Source: Thalassospira mesophila (lineage in GTDB: Bacteria > Pseudomonadota > Alphaproteobacteria > Rhodospirillales > Thalassospiraceae). From it: DNA of 64,000 bases. The stretch is taken from assembly GCF_002115755.1 (NCBI RefSeq), contig NZ_JFKA01000004.1, positions 372,001 through 436,000 on the forward strand, in the 5' to 3' direction. The position numbers and the translations under genes were made by a program. The notes under the pieces are model-generated. The model was not told the DNA's origin and did no database searches. It saw nothing but the letters and a program-made list of their open reading frames with translations. Below, piece after piece: positions 29,557 through 36,997 of the stretch. How positions within the stretch are numbered: the first letter of the stretch is position 1; every line of letters begins with the position of its first letter.

Positions 29557-30333
29557 TTATTTTTCAACAAAGGCCTTTTCGATCACGAAGTGACCGGGTT
29601 CGTTCATATTGCCTTCGATCCCACCCCATTCGGTCAACATCTTGCGGGTATCGGCAATCATTTCCGGGTTGCCGCACAGCATGAAGCGATCATTTTCCAG
29701 GGTCGGCTTTTCCAGACCAAGATCTTCATAAATTTTGCCCGACGCCATCAGTTCGGTAATCCGGCCCTGATGGGTAAATTCTTCGCGGGTCACGGTCGGG
29801 TAATACAGCAGTTTTTGCTGCACTTCCTCGCCAAAGAACTCGTTATGGGGCAATTCATTATGAATGAATTCCTGATAGGCCAGTTCGCGCACTTCGCGAC
29901 AGCCATGCACCAGAATTACTTTTTCATAACGTTCATAGGTTTCGTAATCGCGAATAACGCTCATGAACGGGGCAAGGCCGGTGCCGGTTGACAGCAGCCA
30001 CAGGTTTTTGCCCGGCAACAGATTGTCATGAATCAGGGTTCCGGTCGGCTTGCGCCCCACCAGAATTTTGTCCCCAACCTTGATATGCTGTAACCGCGAG
30101 GTCAAAGGCCCGTTGGGCACCTTGATCGAGAAAAATTCCAGTTCTTCATCATAATTGGCACTGACCATCGAATAGGCGCGCAACAGCGGCTTACCTTCGA
30201 CTTCGAGTCCGATCATGGCGAACTGACCATTCAGAAACCGGAAGCCCGGGTCCCGCGTGGTTTTAAATGTGAACAGGGTATCCGTCCAGTGATGGACGTA
30301 TGTGACGGTTTCTTCGTTTAAATTGCTAGCCAT
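29557..30333 (-). CDS. fpr: Ferredoxin/flavodoxin-NADP+ reductase
   Basis: The product is 258 residues, the normal Fpr length. The FAD-binding motif is RAYSMVSAN, with GPLTSRLQHIKVGD. The NADP-binding motif is LLSTGTGLAPFMSVI, and MLCGNPEMI follows. The C-terminus VIEKAFVEK is typical of the subclass I bacterial enzyme. It moves electrons between NADPH and ferredoxin or flavodoxin and is often induced by oxidative stress. It diverges from the gntR-type gene across a region with an FNR-like box. Confidence 0.95.
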   Translation of the reverse strand: MASNLNEETVTYVHHWTDTLFTFKTTRDPGFRFLNGQFAMIGLEVEGKPLLRAYSMVSANYDEELEFFSIKVPNGPLTSRLQHIKVGDKILVGRKPTGTLIHDNLLPGKNLWLLSTGTGLAPFMSVIRDYETYERYEKVILVHGCREVRELAYQEFIHNELPHNEFFGEEVQQKLLYYPTVTREEFTHQGRITELMASGKIYEDLGLEKPTLENDRFMLCGNPEMIADTRKMLTEWGGIEGNMNEPGHFVIEKAFVEK

Positions 30334-30644
30334 AGTGCTGCATCAATCCGTTTCGACAGAAGCTTTCAATCAGACCGTGGCGGGAAAGAAATTCACGGTT
30401 CCCGGCACAGTATGGATGCCAAGTTGCCGCGATTTAACATCAATCCACCGTATATCGCAAGAAAACATTCAACTTAGGTGTATTTTTATCAAATCACCCT
30501 TTGATCTATATCAAATTTGTGTAAAATATTGTCTGACAATATTGTCATAAGTATTTTCCTTACCTGCATCGCAATATGTGGCCCACCTTGCCCAAAGGCA
30601 AGCCAAACCCGGCCAATTTGGCCCCCAAGCCCGGAAAAACACCC
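30334..30644. promoter_or_regulatory. fpr/gntR divergent region with FNR-like box and FadR-type operator
   Basis: A perfect FNR/FixK-type dyad TTGAT-CTAT-ATCAA is at 30501-30514. Ten bases further is AATATTGTC-T-GACAATATT (30525-30543), which contains the FadR-family consensus TTGT-N3-ACAA and runs into a further GTC half-site. No gene is seen in this 311-base region. Confidence 0.65.
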
Positions 30645-31310
30645 ATGCCCGCACAGAACAACGCCCCTGCTGTTCAACATGTTTGTCAAATCATTACACA
30701 GGCGGTACGCGACGGGCGGCTGGCTCCCGGCCAACGCCTGACCGAGGCCGAATTCACCCAAAAGCTGGCGGTAAGTCGCCCCACGGTGCGCGAAGCCTTT
30801 CGCCAGCTTTGCAGCGATGGCTTGCTGATATCCGAACCCCATCGCGGCGTTAGTGTAAGGCAGCTTACACGGCGCGAACTTGATGACCTGTTCATTATTC
30901 GCGCAACGCTGGAGGCACTGGCCGTGCGCCTGGCGGCACCAGCCCTGCATAGTGCACCAGAACGGCTGATCGCCATTCAAACAGCCCTCGACAAAGCCGA
31001 AAACGCCGGCGACCTTGGCGAAATGTCGCGCCACAACATCGCCTTTCATCAGTTGTTTGCCGATGTCAGCGGCAACACCATGCTGTTGGAAATGCTGCAC
31101 AGACTGGCCAATTCGGTTTATTGGCTGCAATTTCGGGTGCTGGTAGCTGACGACAAGGTTTTACACAGCAATGCCCAACATCAGGAAATTACAGCGGCTA
31201 TCCTTGCCGGGAACGGTAACCTAGCGGCAAGCATCATGGCAAACCATGTCGACCAGTCCCGCCTGCTTGTACAGTCGCTTGATGATTTCTATTTTGCCCC
31301 GGCCAGATAA
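30645..31310 (+). CDS. GntR-family regulator, FadR/FCD subfamily
   Basis: The product is 221 residues from the ATG at 30645, or 244 if an ATG at 30576 is used; neither has a strong ribosome site. The winged helix is visible (RLTEAEFTQKLAVSRPTVRE then AFRQLCSDGLLISEPHRGV). An all-helical FCD ligand domain follows, with metal/ligand residues such as the His of RHNIAFHQLFADV and the terminal HVDQSR. It precedes the deiodinase-like gene and shares a palindromic operator with it, so it probably represses both. The effector may be a halogenated or aromatic amino acid; that is inference. Confidence 0.88.
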   Translation: MPAQNNAPAVQHVCQIITQAVRDGRLAPGQRLTEAEFTQKLAVSRPTVREAFRQLCSDGLLISEPHRGVSVRQLTRRELDDLFIIRATLEALAVRLAAPALHSAPERLIAIQTALDKAENAGDLGEMSRHNIAFHQLFADVSGNTMLLEMLHRLANSVYWLQFRVLVADDKVLHSNAQHQEITAAILAGNGNLAASIMANHVDQSRLLVQSLDDFYFAPAR

Positions 31311-31401
31311 CGCCTACGCAGACGCCGCGCAGGCGATTCCCCCGCCTGCCGCCACCAGTTCACAGCTCACCAGAATTCAGAACTGATTGCGTGGCAAAAC
31401 C

Positions 31402-31451
31402 AAACCCTTTAACATTGTCAGACAATATTAACTGACAATGTTAAAGGGTTT
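31402..31451 (+). promoter_or_regulatory. Nineteen-base inverted repeat at the deiodinase-like gene start
   Basis: Perfect arms AAACCCTTTAACATTGTCA and TGACAATGTTAAAGGGTTT are separated by 12 bases and end three bases before the ATG. Inside is ATTGTC-A-GACAAT (31414-31426), the same palindrome as in the gntR promoter. The likely Shine-Dalgarno AAGGG lies within the right arm. Confidence 0.75.
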
Positions 31452-31454
31452 GCC

Positions 31455-32156
31455 ATGACCGCGTCCTCAAACTCCCCGGCCTATAGCCCCATCCCGTTGC
31501 CCGATTATCGAGAAAAGCCGCTGTCGCAAATGCGCGCTGATGCCACCGCATTTTACGAGGAAATTCGCACCCGCCATACCATCCGTGAATTTTCCGACCG
31601 GCCGGTGCCGCGTGACATTATTGAAACCTGCTTGCGCGCAGCGGGCACAGCGCCCAGCGGGGCCAACCATCAACCATGGCATTTCGCCGTAATTGGCGAT
31701 ACCGATATGAAACGTAAAATCCGCCATGCAGCCGAAGAAGAAGAACGCGCCTTTTATGCCGGGCGCGCCGGGGATGAATGGATCAAGGCGCTGGCACCGC
31801 TGGGCACCGATGACAGCAAACCGTTTTTGGAAATCGCCCCGTGGCTGATTTGCATTTTTGGTGAACGCAAAAGCAAATCGACCGATGGTGAAATGCGCAA
31901 AAACTATTACGTGCCCGAATCAGTATCCATCGCCACCGGCTTCCTGATTGCGGCCCTGCACCGCGCGGGCCTGGCCACCTTAACCCACACCCCAAGCCCG
32001 ATGGGATTTCTGGGCGAAATTTGTGGCCGCCCGGCGCAAGACAAACCTTACCTCCTGCTGGTCACCGGATACCCGGCACAGGATGCCACCATTCCGCAAC
32101 ATGCCACCCTGAAGCGCGCACTTGGCGATATCGCGACGTTTTTCCCGGCAGGGTAA
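31455..32156 (+). CDS. Nitroreductase-fold flavoprotein, iodotyrosine deiodinase (IYD) homologue
   Basis: The product is 233 residues, an FMN-dependent nitroreductase-fold protein ([25 protein letters not shown]). Several stretches match vertebrate IYD rather than generic nitroreductases: [16 protein letters not shown], a lid ending in [23 protein letters not shown] and [10 protein letters not shown]. The IYD zwitterion-binding triad Glu/Tyr/Lys is at E97, Y101 and K122, with the same 4- and 21-residue spacing as E153/Y157/K178 of mouse IYD. The reaction would be reductive dehalogenation of halotyrosines; activity is inferred. The ATG at 31455 is preceded by AAGGG inside an inverted repeat. 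Confidence 0.85.
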   Translation: MTASSNSPAYSPIPLPDYREKPLSQMRADATAFYEEIRTRHTIREFSDRPVPRDIIETCLRAAGTAPSGANHQPWHFAVIGDTDMKRKIRHAAEEEERAFYAGRAGDEWIKALAPLGTDDSKPFLEIAPWLICIFGERKSKSTDGEMRKNYYVPESVSIATGFLIAALHRAGLATLTHTPSPMGFLGEICGRPAQDKPYLLLVTGYPAQDATIPQHATLKRALGDIATFFPAG

Positions 32157-32165
32157 CCTTGCAAT

Positions 32166-32206
32166 AAAATGGCACGATCCGCGCCAGCGGATCGTGCCTG
32201 TAATTT
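32166..32206. terminator. Bidirectional terminator between deiodinase-like gene and envZ
   Basis: A perfect twelve-base-pair stem GGCACGATCCGC/GCGGATCGTGCC with loop GCCA. On the minus strand it is followed by ATTTTATT, and on the plus strand by TGTAATTT. Confidence 0.85.
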
Positions 32207-32254
32207 GGTTTGGGCATATACGAGCACGCCGGGCGTGCAACCGGCAGCACCGCG

Positions 32255-33610
32255 TTATGTGCGTATCTGATGGCCGATAGGCAGGACCAACCGTACCCGC
32301 AGGCCGCCACTTGGGGCATCTTCCAGATACACCTCGCCGCCATGGCCGCGTGCTGAATCGCGTGCAATGGTCATGCCCAACCCCACCCCGCCGGTCGCCT
32401 GATTACGCGATTCTTCAAGGCGGTAAAACGGTTTGAAAACCTCTTCGCGTTTATCGGCCGGAATACCGGGGCCATCATCGTCAAATATAATTTCAAAATC
32501 ATTGCCGCGCCGCCCGGCCCGGATCGACAGGTTGGTGGCATAGCGCCCGGCATTACCAATAATATTGGCAACACACCGCCGCACCGACTGACGGCGCAAT
32601 TCCATCATCTGGTTGTCTTCGATATGCAAATCAATCTGGTCGCCATCGCGCAGGGCCTCGCCCACCAGATCGGTCAAAAGCTTGCCAATATCGGTTTCAA
32701 CCGCTTGCTCGCCTTCTTCGCCGCGGGCAAATGCCAGATAGGCATCAACCATGCGTTCCATATCCAGCACGTCCTGCTTTAACGCATCCACGCCGGGCGA
32801 CATGCCCTGCATGGCCAGTTCCAGCTTCATACGCGTCAGGGGCGTACGCAAATCGTGCGAGACGCCAGCCAAAAGAGCCGTGCGTTGTGACAAATGGCGC
32901 TGAATACGGTCGCGCATCGACATAAAGGAGGCGGCAGCAAGCCGCACCTCGGATGCCCCTTCGGGTTTGAAATCATCCACATTCACGCCGCGCCCAAACT
33001 GGTCTGCGGCCTTGGCAAGGCGGCGAATGGGCCGCACCTGATTGCGCATGAACAACACAGCAACCCCGTACAAGATCAGGGCCGTTCCAGCGATCCACAT
33101 AAAGAAGATATAGGTGGTCGAGGTATAAAGACGCTTGCGCGGGGCGACAATCGACAACACCCCGTCGCGCAATTGCACGCGAATTTCCAGCAGGCGGTCA
33201 TCAATTTCCAGATCAAAATAGAAAGGCCGGTCGAGGCGTTCTTTAAGGGCGGTAAACAGTTCTTCCGATACCAGGCCATAAGGCGGTTCGGTGATTTGTT
33301 TTTGCAAAATAGCGTCAGGTTCAAAAACCACATCAAGCTGCATGCGACGGCGCACATTATCGGTCATCGCATCAAAATGCGCCTGGTCCGGATATTGGCC
33401 GATATAATCGACCACATAGGCAACATCACCGGCCAAACCTCGGCTGAGCTGGCGGGCAATGGTATCCCAGTGCCGTTCAAAAAAGATCAACACCGTGACG
33501 ATCTGCAACAAAAGCATTGGCGTCATCAGGATCAGCAAGGACCGCCCAAGCAGGCCCCTCGGCAGCAAAGATTTGATCCATCCGGTATAAGCGTTGCCCA
33601 AAACCGTCAC
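32255..33610 (-). CDS. envZ: EnvZ-like sensor histidine kinase
   Basis: The product is 451 residues. Two membrane helices (about 20-44 and 167-189) enclose a periplasmic domain of roughly 120 residues. A HAMP domain follows, then the phosphoacceptor H252 in AGVSHDLRTPLTR, and an ATPase domain with NIIGNAGRYA (N box), DDDGPGIP (G1) and GGVGLGMTIA (G2). It is the partner of the OmpR-type gene 50 bases upstream. In Rhodobacter the equivalent neighbourhood is petPR, so a respiratory or envelope role is possible. Confidence 0.94.
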   Translation of the reverse strand: MTVLGNAYTGWIKSLLPRGLLGRSLLILMTPMLLLQIVTVLIFFERHWDTIARQLSRGLAGDVAYVVDYIGQYPDQAHFDAMTDNVRRRMQLDVVFEPDAILQKQITEPPYGLVSEELFTALKERLDRPFYFDLEIDDRLLEIRVQLRDGVLSIVAPRKRLYTSTTYIFFMWIAGTALILYGVAVLFMRNQVRPIRRLAKAADQFGRGVNVDDFKPEGASEVRLAAASFMSMRDRIQRHLSQRTALLAGVSHDLRTPLTRMKLELAMQGMSPGVDALKQDVLDMERMVDAYLAFARGEEGEQAVETDIGKLLTDLVGEALRDGDQIDLHIEDNQMMELRRQSVRRCVANIIGNAGRYATNLSIRAGRRGNDFEIIFDDDGPGIPADKREEVFKPFYRLEESRNQATGGVGLGMTIARDSARGHGGEVYLEDAPSGGLRVRLVLPIGHQIRT

Positions 33611-33660
33611 CCTTTATCGATTTGATCGGCCATTAATCGCGTCCACTGCATTGCAGCAGT

Positions 33661-34386
33661 TCAATCTGTATAAAGGACATATCCCCGACCGCGTACTGTC
33701 TGCAAGTATCTTGGCTGTTTTGGATCATCTTCAAGTTTACGGCGTAGCCGTGTGACCTGTACATCAATGCTGCGTGATGCCGCAGGATCAGCACTGCCGC
33801 TGCCCCCGGTTAAATCAAAAAGCTGTTCGCGCGTAGTGGTTTGCCCGGTGCGGCCTGCCAGCGCTACCAGCAGATCCTGCTCGGCGGTGGTCAGATAAAC
33901 ATGTTCCCCGCCGCGTTGCAAAACCATGCGGTCCATATCAAACCGAAAATCGCCAAAGGCCACTTCCGAGACTGCTTTTTCAGGGATGTCGCCGGTTTCG
34001 GGACGCACACTGTATCGACGTAAAATCGCCTCGATGCGCAAAACAAGCTCGCGCGGCTCAAACGGCTTGGCCAGATAATCATCTGCCCCGGCTTCTAGCC
34101 CGGCGATGCGGTCGTCGGTTTCTGACAAGGCGGTTAACATCATGATCGGCACTTTCATGCCGCGGTCTCGCAGTGATTTTGCCAGATCAACGCCGCGTTC
34201 ACCGGGCATCAACACATCAATCACCAGCAAATCAAATTCCAGCCCCTCAAGACGGGCGCGGGCCTCGGCGGCATCGCGGGCCACGGTAACCATAAACCCG
34301 TTTTCACCCAGATAGCGTTTTAACAAATCGCGCAATCTGTCATCGTCATCCACCACCAAAATATGCGGCGATCCGATTTCGGCCAT
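33661..34386 (-). CDS. ompR: OmpR-family response regulator (OmpR/PetR type)
   Basis: The product is 241 residues. The receiver domain shows acidic DDDD (13-16), phosphoacceptor D57 in LLVIDVLMPG, the Thr of MMLTALSE, and the Lys of YLAKPFEPREL. The OmpR winged helix follows (LTTAEQDLLVALAGR, ASRSIDVQVTRLRRKLEDD, TVRGRGYVL). It directly precedes envZ and follows a MarR gene, the order petP-petR seen near bc1 regulation in Rhodobacter capsulatus. Targets here cannot be read. Confidence 0.94.
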   Translation of the reverse strand: MAEIGSPHILVVDDDDRLRDLLKRYLGENGFMVTVARDAAEARARLEGLEFDLLVIDVLMPGERGVDLAKSLRDRGMKVPIMMLTALSETDDRIAGLEAGADDYLAKPFEPRELVLRIEAILRRYSVRPETGDIPEKAVSEVAFGDFRFDMDRMVLQRGGEHVYLTTAEQDLLVALAGRTGQTTTREQLFDLTGGSGSADPAASRSIDVQVTRLRRKLEDDPKQPRYLQTVRGRGYVLYTD

Positions 34387-34505
34387 TCAATCCACCTTTA
34401 ACAGTCGCGCAATCGGCCTGTCAGAACCGTGCTGATTAGCCCCATACGCGCAACAATATAACCCGGCACCTGCGCCGCGCAATCCGTCTTCGTGCGGTAA
34501 AACCC

Positions 34506-34530
34506 AAAATACGGGCCCCTTTGGGCCACC
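34506..34530 (-). terminator. Weak hairpin between marR and ompR
   Basis: The stem GGCCC/GGGCC is followed on the minus strand by CGTATTTTGGGTTTT. It may partly terminate the marR transcript. Confidence 0.35.
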
Positions 34531-34532
34531 AA

Positions 34533-35051
34533 TTATCCTAACCGCCGCCGCAAGCCGTTTGGCAAAAACTCATCGTCAAACCGGGCCCGGTCACTGGCCC
34601 CCAGCATACCCAGCATTACTTTACGAAAACCTTCAACGGCTTCTGCCCCGGCTTCGCGGTAGGCATTGGCGATCAAAGTGCGCTGGTTTTCCGACAGTTT
34701 GCGTTCAAGCTCCTCGCCTTTTTCCGTTACCGTCAAAAGACGCTGGCGACGATCCTGAATACCGGTTTTCTGCTCGATAAAACCGTCGCGCACCAGTTGG
34801 CTTAGCACGCGCGAAAGCGACTGTTTGGTAATTTGCAAAATCGCCAGAAGGTCACTGACATTGATACCAGGGTTACGACTGACGAAATGAATAACCCGAT
34901 GATGGGCGCGGCCGAAATTATATTGCTCCAATAGCAAATCGGCTTCGGCCGTGAAATCGCGATAGGCATAAAACAGAAGTTCCATGCCCTGACGAAGCTC
35001 TTCCTCGCGCAGGAAAAGCGGATTGACCTTGCGTGTCGAGATATCTGCCAT
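34533..35051 (-). CDS. MarR-family transcriptional regulator (PetP-like)
   Basis: The product is 172 residues. The winged helix is clear: GINVSDLLAILQITKQSLSR (recognition region, residues about 62-82) and DGFIEQKTGIQDRRQRLL (wing). It lies upstream of ompR/envZ on the same strand and diverges from ilvE. This MarR-OmpR pairing resembles PetP-PetR of Rhodobacter capsulatus. A perfect TATGTCA-N7-TGACATA dyad ten bases before the start codon is a likely autoregulatory operator. Confidence 0.92.
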   Translation of the reverse strand: MADISTRKVNPLFLREEELRQGMELLFYAYRDFTAEADLLLEQYNFGRAHHRVIHFVSRNPGINVSDLLAILQITKQSLSRVLSQLVRDGFIEQKTGIQDRRQRLLTVTEKGEELERKLSENQRTLIANAYREAGAEAVEGFRKVMLGMLGASDRARFDDEFLPNGLRRRLG

Positions 35052-35061
35052 GCTGTTCCGT

Positions 35062-35134
35062 TATGTCAGTTACGTTGACATATTAATCTATGAATGTTAC
35101 TTCGGCTACATGTTTAGGGACATAAAGTTACGTT
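35062..35134. promoter_or_regulatory. Candidate MarR operator between marR and ilvE
   Basis: The dyad TATGTCA-GTTACGT-TGACATA occupies 35062-35082. The nine-base word AGTTACGTT within it recurs at 35126-35134, towards ilvE. Both divergent genes could be controlled from here. Confidence 0.55.
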
Positions 35135-35164
35135 CAAGAGACCCTTTTAAATGGAATTTGGCAA

Positions 35165-36061
35165 ATGACGACTCCTTCCTTTGATGACCGCGACGGTTTT
35201 ATCTGGTTTAACGGCGAACTCAAACCCTGGCGTGACAGCACAGCACATGTGCTTAGCCATGCACTGCATTATGCCAGTGCCGTGTTTGAAGGGGAACGTG
35301 CTTATAATGGTAATGTTTTCAAGCTTGCCGAGCATGGCGAACGCCTGATCAAATCGGGCAAAATCCTTGATATGACCATTCCCTACAGCTCGACCGAGCT
35401 TGACGCTGCCGTGATGGAAACGCTGAAAGCCAACAATATTGTTGATGGCTATGTGCGTCGCATCGCCTGGCGCGGAAGCGAAATGATGGGTGTTGCCGCC
35501 CAGACCACCAAAATCAATGTTGCCATCGCCACCTGGCAGTGGCCCAGCTATTTCAAGCCCGAAGAACGCCTGAAAGGCATTCGTCTGGACCTGTCAAAAT
35601 GGGCGCGCCCGGCACCAAACACCGCACCGACCGATGCCAAGGCCGCCGGCCTTTACATGATTTGCACCCTGTCCAAACATGAAGCCGAGCGCAAGGGCTA
35701 TGCCGATGCCATGCTGCTTGATTATCGCGGTCATGTGGCCGAGGCGACCGGTGCCAATGTGTTCTTTGTCAAAGAAGGCAAACTGCACACCCCGACCCCG
35801 GATTGTTTCCTGAACGGCATTACCCGCCGAACGGTTATCGGCCTTGCCAAGGCGCGCGGCATTGATGTGATTGAACGCACAATCATGCCCGACGAAATGG
35901 CCGGCTTTGAAGAATGCTTCCTGACCGGCACCGCTGCCGAGGTCACCCCGGTTTCAGAAATCGGCCAGTATAAATTCACCCCCGGCCAGATTTCCAAAAC
36001 CCTGATGGAAGATTACATGGCACTGGTGACCGGGCAAAAAGAAGCCGTCGCCGCCGAATAA
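35165..36061 (+). CDS. ilvE: Branched-chain amino acid aminotransferase
   Basis: The product is 298 residues, a fold-type IV PLP enzyme that makes valine, leucine and isoleucine. Motifs are FEGERAYNG, YVRRIAWRGSE, the lysine region CTLSKHEAERKGYADAMLLD, EATGANVFFVKEG and LTGTAAEVTPVSEI. The family fit is strong. The start at 35165 lies 113 bases from the divergent marR, with weak GGAA upstream. A terminator follows directly. Confidence 0.95.
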   Translation: MTTPSFDDRDGFIWFNGELKPWRDSTAHVLSHALHYASAVFEGERAYNGNVFKLAEHGERLIKSGKILDMTIPYSSTELDAAVMETLKANNIVDGYVRRIAWRGSEMMGVAAQTTKINVAIATWQWPSYFKPEERLKGIRLDLSKWARPAPNTAPTDAKAAGLYMICTLSKHEAERKGYADAMLLDYRGHVAEATGANVFFVKEGKLHTPTPDCFLNGITRRTVIGLAKARGIDVIERTIMPDEMAGFEECFLTGTAAEVTPVSEIGQYKFTPGQISKTLMEDYMALVTGQKEAVAAE

Positions 36062-36089
36062 ACCGACCTTTGCCGGTTCCATAAACATC

Positions 36090-36127
36090 AAAGCCCGCCC
36101 TGACACCATCAGGACGGGCTTTTTGTT
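36090..36127 (+). terminator. Intrinsic terminator of ilvE
   Basis: The stem AAAGCCCG-C-CCTGA/TCAGG-A-CGGGCTTT (thirteen pairs, one mismatch) is followed by TTTGTTT. The A-run on the other side may also serve the convergent quinone reductase gene. Confidence 0.9.
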
Positions 36128-36146
36128 TATGCTGTTTTTGCAAAAA

Positions 36147-36773
36147 TCAGGCCGACAGAGCATCCTGATTCTGTGCTGATAATGAAAAATACGTGGCAAG
36201 ATGCGCACGCAAACGCACAACATCCTGTTCTATTTGCGGTGTTTTCATAACGTCATAGCACGAAAAGGACGGTACAATTTCGGCACCGCAAAACCGGTAA
36301 CAGGCGGCAATATGCAAAAATGCATCGTCAACTGTTTTACCACGATAAAGAACCTGCGCATCGTTCCCGAATGCCACCTCCGGGGCGTTCCATGTCAGCG
36401 ACATCATGAATTTTTTGCCCTGCATGTTGCCGCCCATGCCGTATTGGCGCGACGGGTCCTTGCGGCTCCGGCCATCATCGGTAATCAACTGCTTTTGTGC
36501 CAGGCCTTCATTAAAAACTTCGTCGAGATATTTCTTGTGGGTCCAAGGCGCACCAAACCAGTTTACCGGGCTTTGTAAAATAATCACATCCGCCCAAACA
36601 TGTTTGGCAACTTCATCGGCAATGTCATAGCCATCGTCAATATATGACTGGCGCACATCATAGCCGGCGGCGCGAAACTCGGCATCAATCACCCCTGCAA
36701 GGTGCCGGTTCAACGTTCCCTCCGACCAGCCTTCGTAACGTTTGTGGGCATTGATAATCAGAATGTTTACCAC
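36147..36773 (-). CDS. NAD(P)H quinone reductase, flavodoxin-like fold (MdaB type)
   Basis: The product is 208 residues from a GTG at 36773 with AGGAG six bases upstream; an ATG 21 codons earlier lacks a site. The fold begins NILIINAHKRYEGWSEGTLN, with ILQSPVNWFGAPWTHKKYLD and a glycine-rich YGMGGNMQGKKFMMSLTWNAP stretch (quoted in part) typical of MdaB / Kef-associated quinone reductases. It would reduce quinones by two electrons with FAD. It diverges from an araC-type gene that probably controls it. Confidence 0.88.
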   Translation of the reverse strand: MVNILIINAHKRYEGWSEGTLNRHLAGVIDAEFRAAGYDVRQSYIDDGYDIADEVAKHVWADVIILQSPVNWFGAPWTHKKYLDEVFNEGLAQKQLITDDGRSRKDPSRQYGMGGNMQGKKFMMSLTWNAPEVAFGNDAQVLYRGKTVDDAFLHIAACYRFCGAEIVPSFSCYDVMKTPQIEQDVVRLRAHLATYFSLSAQNQDALSA

Positions 36774-36997
36774 GATTCTCTCCTCATAAATCCGCTCTGC
36801 TGCGGATGACCTTTGTGATGAGGACAGCTTACGCATTCTGGAAAAAATCTGTTTGCCAGTTGTGATGGCAGTTTTGCCTGAAACGCCGATAATGCATCAA
36901 ACCCGGTGATCCATGCTATTGTTAAGGGCATATTTCCCCTAACAGTCAATTCAGGCGAAACACAAGGGCCACGAATAAGGATGCAAAGGGACAAGCC

